Source: Fibrobacter sp. UWP2 (GTDB taxonomy: Bacteria; Fibrobacterota; Fibrobacteria; Fibrobacterales; Fibrobacteraceae). From it: a DNA stretch of 64,000 nucleotides. The stretch covers positions 33,141-97,140 of the forward strand of contig NZ_FQYM01000008.1 of NCBI RefSeq assembly GCF_900141705.1, in the 5' to 3' direction. This document shows, in pieces, positions 45,017 through 51,952 of the stretch (the stretch's first letter is position 1; every line of letters starts with the position of its first letter). Both the position numbers and the translations under genes were made by a program. The notes under the pieces were generated by a model, which saw only the letters and a program-made list of their open reading frames with translations, searched no databases and was not told the origin of the DNA.

Positions 45017-45187
45017 ATGTGTTCATGCTGCGGCAAGGACGGTAAGAAAAAGAATCTTTATCTTACCGAATACGAAGCTGGCGTGGTCGCCAATGAGCGC
45101 AGGTTCGCAACGGGCATCACGATGCACGTTTACCGCTGCCCCGAAGGCGGTGGCTGGCATATCACGAGTAATCAGAGACAATGGTAA
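45017..45187 (+). CDS. Small Cys-rich protein (56 aa), possible zinc ribbon
   Basis: 56 residues beginning MCSCCGKDGKKKNLYLTEYE, with three early Cys (positions 2, 4 and 5) and a fourth at 41 (VYRCPEGGGWHITS, with His nearby). This resembles half of a treble-clef or zinc ribbon: CxCC followed by C...H. The Shine-Dalgarno GGGAGG overlaps the end of the previous frame, so the two are probably coupled. Function unknown. Confidence 0.55.
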   Translation: MCSCCGKDGKKKNLYLTEYEAGVVANERRFATGITMHVYRCPEGGGWHITSNQRQW

Positions 45188-45210
45188 GACCAAGTAAAAG
45201 GAGGCCCACT

Positions 45211-45318
45211 ATGGCACAACCACAAAACGACCCCAATGGCGCAGGATGGCCCACAGGACACGGCGGAGGCACTGGTCCTTCCGGCGGTGGGCGCGGGAAC
45301 AACAATCCTGGCAAATAA
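45211..45318 (+). CDS. Small Gly/Asn/Pro-rich protein (35 aa)
   Basis: 35 residues: MAQPQNDPNGAGWPTGHGGG then TGPSGGGRGNNNPGK. A strong AAAAGGAGG lies 6-7 bases before the ATG. Short Gly-rich proteins with a GWP and a SGGGRGNN tail occur in several anaerobes as far as I recall, without known function. It is probably disordered and may interact with nucleic acid or a membrane partner. Confidence 0.5.
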   Translation: MAQPQNDPNGAGWPTGHGGGTGPSGGGRGNNNPGK

Positions 45319-45441
45319 AAAAAGTCCGCTTAACAGACTGGAATCGGCGAAAATTTCACATCTGGCTAAACGGACTCTGCAAAGATAGCTTTTTGATGTC
45401 TTTTGCGAAAAATAGGCGCTGCCATCGGCAACGCCTTCTTC

Positions 45442-45720
45442 CTATTTCTTGAACAAGTCGCTGTGCGAGCCTGTTCGCGTCAGTGTCAATATGAGCGCAT
45501 CGCCCGAAATCTTGTAAATCAACAGCCAGTCCGGTTGAATATGGCATTCGCGGAACGTGACCCACTCCCCAACGAGGGCGTGGTCGTGGTGTCGTTCGTC
45601 TAGCTTTTTCCCTGCAGCCAAATCGTCAACGACCTTTTGCAGGAGAGCCATATTTAACCCTTTCTTTTTAGCCTGCTTAAGGTCTTTCCTGAACTTTGCA
45701 GTGGTCTTGATTTCCATCAT
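45442..45720 (-). CDS. YafQ/RelE-family toxin of a type II toxin-antitoxin pair
   Basis: 92 residues with the RelE/YafQ fold: KTTAKFRKDLKQAKKKGLNM, LDERHHDHALVGEWVTFREC, HIQPDWLLIYKI, and the C-terminal LTLTRTGSHSDLFKK. The His residues and the TRTGSHSDLF end match YafQ, which cleaves mRNA on the ribosome. The start overlaps the antitoxin stop by 4 bases, the usual antitoxin-first layout. In the second antitoxin locus of the window (63223) this toxin is missing. Confidence 0.88.
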   Translation of the reverse strand: MMEIKTTAKFRKDLKQAKKKGLNMALLQKVVDDLAAGKKLDERHHDHALVGEWVTFRECHIQPDWLLIYKISGDALILTLTRTGSHSDLFKK

Positions 45721-46001
45721 TCGCCTAGAATGTCCTTAATCATTACGTTTGCGTTCTTGTAGGATTTTGCCTTGCGTTTTCCTGACGCGATTTCGTTTGC
45801 TTCGGCCATGGCGGCGACGGTCTCGTCGTTGGGAGTGTCAAGGGCGATCTCAAACGGGATCTTGCGGAGACGAACGACCTGCTTCAAGAAAACGGTAATT
45901 GCCGTAGACATGTTCATCCCGAGCTGGTCGAACAGGGTTTCGGCTTGCGTTTTGAGCTTTGAATCGATTCTTGCGCTGATAGTATTCATTGTGGTTCCCA
46001 T
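45717..46001 (-). CDS. RelB/DinJ-family antitoxin
   Basis: 94 residues. The ribbon-helix-helix N-terminus (TISARIDSKLKTQAETLFDQ, then LGMNMSTAITVFLKQVV) binds DNA as a dimer. The C-terminal part (EANEIASGKRKAKSYKNANV) would wrap the toxin. AAAGGAGC about 7 bases before the ATG at 46001 supports the longer start; MNTISARI at 45989 is the alternative. Expected to repress its own promoter through the inverted repeat at 46016-46045. Confidence 0.9.
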   Translation of the reverse strand: MGTTMNTISARIDSKLKTQAETLFDQLGMNMSTAITVFLKQVVRLRKIPFEIALDTPNDETVAAMAEANEIASGKRKAKSYKNANVMIKDILGE

Positions 46002-46015
46002 AAAATGCTCCTTTT

Positions 46016-46045
46016 TTTACTAAAATTTATATAAAAGTTAGTAAA
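46016..46045. promoter_or_regulatory. Operator of the YafQ/DinJ-type pair
   Basis: TTTACTAA (46016-46023) and TTAGTAAA (46038-46045) form a perfect 8-base inverted repeat directly upstream of the antitoxin gene. The same repeat is kept at 63522-63551 in the second copy. It is the likely binding site of the ribbon-helix-helix antitoxin. Confidence 0.7.
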
Positions 46046-46078
46046 AGAGCAATACATTGTATTAAATTTTATCCATAT

Positions 46079-46231
46079 TTACCCGCTACAGAACGTCAAA
46101 AACACGAAAATCCCCACGAAAATGAGTATTGGCAGCACTTTCAACAGCAAGGTAATGGCGCAGGCATCCCCTGCGTCACCAGCTCCGAAAAGGGCCAATA
46201 TGCCAAGCACGATAAGGAAAGTTACCAGCAT
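46079..46231 (-). CDS. Small membrane protein (50 aa)
   Basis: 50 residues: MLVTFLIVLGILALFGAGDA, then GDACAITLLLKVLPILIFVG and IFVFLTFCSG. Two hydrophobic helices are separated by a short GDAGDA turn. It lies just upstream of the toxin-antitoxin pair on the same strand. The last four codons and the following bases are repeated at 63589-63603, where the rest of the gene has been lost at a junction with leuS DNA. No family is recognised, and a hydrophobic toxin-like peptide is possible. Confidence 0.5.
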   Translation of the reverse strand: MLVTFLIVLGILALFGAGDAGDACAITLLLKVLPILIFVGIFVFLTFCSG

Positions 46232-46344
46232 AGAACCTCGCTGGTACAAATATACATACCTTGGATGTCAGATTATGACAAATGGCTGTTTTGACGCATT
46301 TGGGGCGATTTTTGAATATTGAGGGGGAGGGGTCCCCCTGGCTC

Positions 46345-46550
46345 CAGCCGACTGTCATCCCCGCTGTCATTCTGGAGGGGCGAAGCCCCGATAGAATCAC
46401 GGGGATCTCCCTTCGTCTTTCGCGCCCCCCCACTGCGGGTGCTCAAAACCCTGTAAGCGAGTGTCGCGACCGTGCTTGCACGGGTATGACCGAGCGACAG
46501 GGGTTTCTGTAAACGCCGCCCCGCAACGCCCGGCTTACCCCGTTCACCCC
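46345..46550. repeat. Intergenic stretch with dispersed hairpin repeats
   Basis: The gap 46232-46740 holds no convincing gene. It contains GTCATCCCCGC and ATTCT...GGGGCGAAGCCCC...AGAAT hairpins and a CGCAACGCCCGGCTT segment shared with the leuS-end boundary repeats. Related units lie at 54660-54720. They look like REP-type dispersed elements that could help recombination. A 9-base dyad, GCAAAATTTGCG-like (near 46556-46570), is also present. Confidence 0.5.
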
Positions 46551-46740
46551 AACAGTCGCAAAATTTGCGACTGTTGGGCAATACATAAGTTCCAAAATGG
46601 AACATATGGCCTTTTAGCCCATCAACACGCAAAAAATGCGTGCAGTTAACCATTCTCGGCAAGTTGTAAAAACAATCATTCTCTTTTTTACTATCATTCT
46701 CCATAGACATATTAGAGTTTCAAGCTCTTGTTCTCACACT

Positions 46741-46984
46741 GAAATCTAGACAATTTCAATTACACGAGGACAAGGCGAACGCTCACGCAGCCATGCCGCT
46801 TTTGCGGTATGGTTCGGTGTATCGTGGCTACAGCGATGTAGTCCGGTATATTGCCCTCTGGCCGCCTTTGGCGGTGCTTTTGCGTATTTGCAAAAAATTT
46901 TGGGGCGTGGGTCGCTCGCGTTTATCGTGTAAGGGCTAGTCTAGAGCCTCAGTGTGATAAACCGGGTGACCTGCGCCTTTTCTT
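46741..46984 (+). ncRNA. Candidate structured RNA, copy A
   Basis: About 244 bases that recur, with a shorter middle, at 56883-57065. Hairpin 1 is GAAAT-CTAGACA-ATTTC (46741-46757). Hairpin 2 is a 9-base stem, CCATGCCGC/GCGGTATGG (46791-46812). Variable hairpins follow (CTACA...TGTAG and CCGCC-TTT-GGCGG). A conserved GGGGCGTGGGTCG is followed by GTTTATC/GATAAAC (46920-46962) enclosing GGCT-AGTCTAG-AGCC (46934-46948). The loops CTAGAC and GTCTAG are complementary and can kiss. AAGGCG/CGCCTT (46772-46777 with 46974-46979) closes the RNA before a T-rich end. Compared with copy B, hairpin 2 shows compensating base changes. It is not a known RNA that I can name. It lies 110 bases before the UvrD operon. 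Confidence 0.6.
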
Positions 46985-47094
46985 TTTCTTAGAAATTGCG
47001 TAGTCAATCAGCCAGTTCAGGAGCGTAATGAACGAGGTTTGATTGATTCTTTGTTTGAAAAAAGATTGCGTTCCTAGCGTGATGGAGGCCCATC

Positions 47095-49980
47095 ATGTTT
47101 GATTTCGGTAATGCGAACGAAGGGCAGCGCAAGGCGATTTCTTCAGCCGAAGGTCCGGTTCTCATTACGGCAGGGCCGGGAACGGGTAAAACATACACGC
47201 TCGTTCAACGTGCAATCTATCTCATACAAGAATGTGGCGTAAAACCGGAAAGCATCTTCATTGCGACCTTTACAGAAAAAGCTGCAAAAGAACTGATTAC
47301 CCGAATTACAAATGAATTGGCAGCTCGCGGCATTATTGCAAATATTAATGAAATGTACATCGGTACATTCCATTCGCTATGCCTCCGCATTCTGAAAGAA
47401 CATCTTGAATTTACAAGGCTTCGCAAAAATTATCGTCTATTGGATGGTTTTGATCAACAGTATATGGTGTTCCAAAACATTTACCGTTTTCGGAACATTC
47501 CAGAATTAGAAAATGTACTTCCGAATGGCGGAACATGGATTCAATCAGAGTCTATTTGCAACTACGTAAACAGTCTTTCCGAAGAGTTGGTGAATCCAGA
47601 TGAGTTGGTCTTCGACTCCGACAAATCCATTGCGGCTCTTGGCCGAATACTGATAGAATATCGCAAAATTCTTGCAGAAGACAATTTGATGGACTTTTCG
47701 TCTATTCAAATTGAAGCCTACCATTTGCTTGAAAACCATGTGGAAATCTTGGAAGAACTTCGCTCCAAGATTACGCACATCATGGTTGACGAATATCAGG
47801 ACACAAACTTTATTCAGGAACAGATTGTATTTCTTCTTGCAGGGAACCGTAAAAATATTTGTGTAGTTGGCGATGATGACCAAGGCTTGTATCGTTTTAG
47901 AGGGGCTACAATCCGTAATATTTTGGAATTTCCTCAGAAATTTACCGTTGGAGAATGCAAAGTAATTCCTCTCGTTGTCAATTACCGTTCTAACAGTGAC
48001 ATTGTTGATTTCTACAACGAATGGATGACATGCACAGAAGGTGCAAACTTCAAATTCCGGTGGGACAAATTCCGTTACGACAAAACAATAGAGCCGCATA
48101 AAAAAAGTTCACTGCATAGCCCTTCAGTCGTGAAATTGGCTGGCGAAGAAGATGTCGATGAATGGCACGAAAAGATTCTGCAATTCATTAACGACCTAAA
48201 AGATTCAGGCAAACTCACAGATTACAATCAAATTGCATTCCTTTTCAATTCCGTAAAGCATCCTAAAGTTATCGCACTTGCACAATTCTTAGAGAAAAAT
48301 CGGATAAACGTTTATTCTCCTCGCTCGGATATGTTTTTCCATCGATACGAAATTCAGCTTGCTTTGGGCTGCCTCATGCTCATGTTCCCTCGCTATGTGC
48401 ATGGCTTGGAAAACGGAGACTATACGTTCTTGCAGCCGGAACATTTGACTTACTATCGTAATTGCATTGTGATGGCAAACGAGTTTCTTACGCAACCAGA
48501 AAACGAAAAACTTTTAAAATGGGTTAGGCGTAAAGGCAAAGAACATATTGGATTAACAAAAGCGACCGACTACGCCTATTGCGGACTTATGTATCAGTTG
48601 TTCGAATTCCACCCATTCGCAGGAATTCTTGATACAGAAATGAATGTCGGTATGGTTGATGTCCGTCCAGCACGCAACATTGCTAAACTGACGCAGATTA
48701 TCGGAAAATTTGAATATTTGCATCGAATTGACGTTTTGAATGCAAATGAATATCGCGGCAAGCGACGCATTGACCAAGATACCGAAAAACTGTTTAATCT
48801 ATATCTTCGATTGCTTTTTGATGGGGGCATTACGGAATATGAAGATGATTCTGAATATGCGCCCAGCGGCTGTGTTTCGTTCCTCACAATTCATCAATCT
48901 AAGGGCATGGAATTTCCAATTGTCTTTGTGGATTCTCTTTGGAATGTTCCGAGAAAAAATTCAAATGACCTAATGCTGAAAATTGAAGATCGCTATTTTA
49001 AACGACCTGCATTTGAACCTTATGAACTCACAAAGTATTTCGATTTTTGGCGACTTTACTATACGGCGTTTTCCCGTGCGCAGGATTTATTGATTTTAAC
49101 TTGCTGTGAAGATTCAAGAGCGCCTAGCAACTACTTTAAAGATGTATATGGCAAACTAAAATCTGTAGAAAATCCAAAATTCGATATAAAAGAATTTGAC
49201 TTTAAACTTGTAAAAGATGTGAATGTCAAAAATACCTACTCATTCACATCGCACATTACAGTTTACGAGACATGCGCTCTCCAATACAAATTTTATAAAG
49301 AATTGGGATTCGCGCCTGTGCGTGCGAATGCCATGCTTTTCGGTACGTTGGTACACGAAACGATAGAGGATATTCATCGTGCGGCCATGCGTCATGAGGA
49401 ACAGACGATTACTGAAGAAAATGTGAATCATTGGTTTGATTCCAACTATGAGTCGCTCACAAAGACCGAACATACTTACCTAGCAGCACCTCAGCGAGAG
49501 GCGGCTCTCAAGCAAGTGTTGCGTTATATGGAGCGACAACATGGTGATTGGTCCCATATTCAGCAAGCCGAAGTAGATGTTTCGCTGGTAAAACCAGATT
49601 ACATCATTGAAGGTAAGATTGATTTGATTCGGGGCGAAGGCGATACTGTTGAAATCGTTGATTTTAAAGCCGAGCGAAAACCCGATATTGAAAAAATGCG
49701 GGACCGACTTGAGCGATACCGACGACAGCTCCACATATATGCACACTTGGTAGAGGAACGCACTGGGCAAAAAGTCAGTAAGATGCACCTCTACTACACT
49801 GGTGAAGATAGCGGTATCCCCACGATTACATATCCGTACACGAAATCTGCTGTAGAGGGAACTATGGCGGTATTCGATGATACGGTCAAGAAAATTTTGA
49901 AAAAGGACTTCCATCGCTGTGCAAATGATTCAAAAGTTTGCGCAGAATGTGATTTTCGTTTCTACTGCATGAACAAATAA
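47095..49980 (+). CDS. UvrD-type superfamily 1 helicase with C-terminal Fe-S PD-(D/E)XK nuclease
   Basis: 961 residues. SF1 motifs in order: Walker A AGPGTGKT (26-33), ATFTEKAAKEL, GTFHSLCLRIL, DEYQDT (from residue 232), GDDDQGLYRFRGA, NYRS, FLTIHQSKGMEFPIVFVD, and YTAFSRAQDLLIL. After about 720 comes a nuclease domain: SFTSHITVYETC (C727), the acidic/Lys core IDLIRG...VEIVDFKAE, and a C-terminal C942...C949xxC952xxxxxC958. That Cys layout is like the AddB/Cas4 iron-sulfur nucleases. The strong GGAGG and the 16-base gap to the methyltransferase gene indicate one operon. It probably unwinds and degrades DNA. The gene is AT-rich and probably horizontally acquired. Confidence 0.85.
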   Translation: MFDFGNANEGQRKAISSAEGPVLITAGPGTGKTYTLVQRAIYLIQECGVKPESIFIATFTEKAAKELITRITNELAARGIIANINEMYIGTFHSLCLRILKEHLEFTRLRKNYRLLDGFDQQYMVFQNIYRFRNIPELENVLPNGGTWIQSESICNYVNSLSEELVNPDELVFDSDKSIAALGRILIEYRKILAEDNLMDFSSIQIEAYHLLENHVEILEELRSKITHIMVDEYQDTNFIQEQIVFLLAGNRKNICVVGDDDQGLYRFRGATIRNILEFPQKFTVGECKVIPLVVNYRSNSDIVDFYNEWMTCTEGANFKFRWDKFRYDKTIEPHKKSSLHSPSVVKLAGEEDVDEWHEKILQFINDLKDSGKLTDYNQIAFLFNSVKHPKVIALAQFLEKNRINVYSPRSDMFFHRYEIQLALGCLMLMFPRYVHGLENGDYTFLQPEHLTYYRNCIVMANEFLTQPENEKLLKWVRRKGKEHIGLTKATDYAYCGLMYQLFEFHPFAGILDTEMNVGMVDVRPARNIAKLTQIIGKFEYLHRIDVLNANEYRGKRRIDQDTEKLFNLYLRLLFDGGITEYEDDSEYAPSGCVSFLTIHQSKGMEFPIVFVDSLWNVPRKNSNDLMLKIEDRYFKRPAFEPYELTKYFDFWRLYYTAFSRAQDLLILTCCEDSRAPSNYFKDVYGKLKSVENPKFDIKEFDFKLVKDVNVKNTYSFTSHITVYETCALQYKFYKELGFAPVRANAMLFGTLVHETIEDIHRAAMRHEEQTITEENVNHWFDSNYESLTKTEHTYLAAPQREAALKQVLRYMERQHGDWSHIQQAEVDVSLVKPDYIIEGKIDLIRGEGDTVEIVDFKAERKPDIEKMRDRLERYRRQLHIYAHLVEERTGQKVSKMHLYYTGEDSGIPTITYPYTKSAVEGTMAVFDDTVKKILKKDFHRCANDSKVCAECDFRFYCMNK

Positions 49981-49996
49981 CCGGAGAAGGCTTAAA

Positions 49997-51952
49997 ATGG
50001 ATGAACAGCTAACTTTCAATTTTGATCAGAAACCTACAATTAAAGGCTTCCCTGAACTCCGTTGGACGGGAAAACGCCCTTACCGTTCTACGCAGTATTA
50101 TCCGGCTCAGCTTCGCGAATCCTATGGCGAAGAGCAGAATGGATGGATGAATAAGATATTCTGGGGTGACAATCTCCAAGTTATGAGCCACTTGCTTAAA
50201 GAATATCGTGGCAAAGTTGACCTCATCTACATTGACCCGCCGTTTGATAGTAAGGCAGACTACAAAAAGAAAATTGATATTCGCGGAATAGGCAAGGCTG
50301 AGTCTGATAGTTCTTCGTTTGAAGAAAAGCAATATGGTGATATTTGGACAAACGATGAATATCTTCAGTTTATGTATGAACGACTCACTATATTACGAGA
50401 ATTGCTTTCAGAACAAGGCAGTATTTTTCTTCATTGTGATTGGCATAAATCACATCATCTCCGTTGCCTTTTGGAAGAAGTTTTTGGATCTGCTAATTTT
50501 AGAAATGAAATTATTTGGGAAAATCAGGGTGCTTGGGTTAATTCCGATTCATGGTTTCCAAGAAGACATAATTCCTTGTTGTTTTTCTCAAAATCCTCGG
50601 ATTATAAATTTAATGTTTTGAATGATGACGACATTTCTGGTGGAATCAACTATAATCGATGGTATAATTATATTGTAAATAATCGTATTTATGCAGATAA
50701 TGCTCCATATCATGATTCAAGATTTACAACTTATGTGAATCGTTTTGAAAAAAATTATGGAAGAAAACCCCAAAATAAAGATATTATAGTAGATTTTAAA
50801 GGTTCTGTCCTAGGCTCCGTATGGTATATAAAAGTAGTTGATCCCAAAAGTCCTGAAAACGTATCATACCCTACCCAAAAACCAGAAGCTTTACTTGAAC
50901 GCATCATAAAGGCTTTAACAAACCCCGGCGATCTTGTCTTTGACTGTTTTATGGGCAGTGGCACGACTCAGGCTGTCGCCATGAAACTCGGTCGTCGCTT
51001 TATCGGTGCTGACATAAATCTTGGTGCTATACAAACAACAACCAAGCGATTGCTTTCTATTGCAGAAGAACTTAAACCTGCTAATAAACCTATGACCTAT
51101 AAAATGGTGCAACCACAATATTCAATGGCTGCCGATAACAGGACTTCTTATACAGCGGATCCTAGCAAGAAAAATACTTCGCAAAGTAACGATAAAATCA
51201 TTGAATTCAGTAAAGCAAATGAAACAGAATCTGCAAGTGCAGAAGGAAATATCAAATATACTGGTTTTGAGGTTTATAATGTCAATAACTATGATTTCTT
51301 CCGTAACCCTGTAGAAGCTCGCGACCTTTTGATAGCAGCTCTCGAAATTCAACCCTTCCCGAAAAGCGATGTGTGGGATGGTGAATTAGACGGACGAATG
51401 GTAAAGATTATGCCTGTTAACCGAATTGCTACCAAGGCCGATCTAAAAGAACTTCTTGCAAATCTTCCGTACAAGACATACGAAAAACGCAAAGCCGAAA
51501 ATCCAGGCCAGCCTGTAGAGCGAATCACAATCGTTTGCATGGGTCATGAACCTGATTTGAAGGGCGCGTTAGAGCAAGAATTAACAGACTATAAGGTGGA
51601 TGTACAAATCGTCGATATTCTTCGCGACAAATCTGATTTGCAACTGAAGCGAGACTCTGAAGCAGAAATCGTTCGCGAAGGAGATAAACTTGTCATCCGC
51701 GCGTTCTACCCGATGAATTTGATGCAAAAACTCTCCATTCAAAAAGAGTACGTTGAAGATTGGCGGCAGTTAGTTGATTCAATTATGATTGACTGGAACT
51801 ATGATGGTGTAGTCATGCAACCCTCTGTAATGGACATCCCCAATAAGAATGAAATGGTCAAAGGCATCTACGACATTCCTGAAGGATGTGGGACAATTAA
51901 AGTCAAGATTACGGATCTGCTTTCAGAATCTTTGGAAGTGGAGGTTCGTTAA
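49997..51952 (+). CDS. Type III-like DNA adenine methyltransferase (Mod)
   Basis: 651 residues. Motif IV DPPF (80-83) precedes motif I FMGSGTTQAVAMKLGRRFIG (from residue 318), the beta-class order of N6-adenine or N4-cytosine methyltransferases. The N-terminus (KIFWGDNLQVMSHLLKEYRGKVDLIYIDPP; here split as KIFWGDNLQVMSHLLKEY and RGKVDLIYIDPP) is typical of type III Mod proteins. The middle, between motifs, would be the target-recognition region. The ~290 residues after motif I are not usual in short Mod proteins and may contact Res. It would modify one strand of an asymmetric site. GGAGAAGG lies upstream; the next gene starts directly after its stop. Confidence 0.88.
   Translation: MDEQLTFNFDQKPTIKGFPELRWTGKRPYRSTQYYPAQLRESYGEEQNGWMNKIFWGDNLQVMSHLLKEYRGKVDLIYIDPPFDSKADYKKKIDIRGIGKAESDSSSFEEKQYGDIWTNDEYLQFMYERLTILRELLSEQGSIFLHCDWHKSHHLRCLLEEVFGSANFRNEIIWENQGAWVNSDSWFPRRHNSLLFFSKSSDYKFNVLNDDDISGGINYNRWYNYIVNNRIYADNAPYHDSRFTTYVNRFEKNYGRKPQNKDIIVDFKGSVLGSVWYIKVVDPKSPENVSYPTQKPEALLERIIKALTNPGDLVFDCFMGSGTTQAVAMKLGRRFIGADINLGAIQTTTKRLLSIAEELKPANKPMTYKMVQPQYSMAADNRTSYTADPSKKNTSQSNDKIIEFSKANETESASAEGNIKYTGFEVYNVNNYDFFRNPVEARDLLIAALEIQPFPKSDVWDGELDGRMVKIMPVNRIATKADLKELLANLPYKTYEKRKAENPGQPVERITIVCMGHEPDLKGALEQELTDYKVDVQIVDILRDKSDLQLKRDSEAEIVREGDKLVIRAFYPMNLMQKLSIQKEYVEDWRQLVDSIMIDWNYDGVVMQPSVMDIPNKNEMVKGIYDIPEGCGTIKVKITDLLSESLEVEVR

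Noticed and set aside
46273..46710. 145-codon open frame on the minus strand
   Set aside because: It covers the dispersed hairpin repeats, with composition and no start signal typical of repeats and not of a gene.
46741..46984. Candidate RNA as tmRNA, 6S RNA, RNase P RNA or a known riboswitch
   Set aside because: None of the hallmark sequences of these families is present, and a near second copy in the same genome argues against the single-copy housekeeping RNAs.
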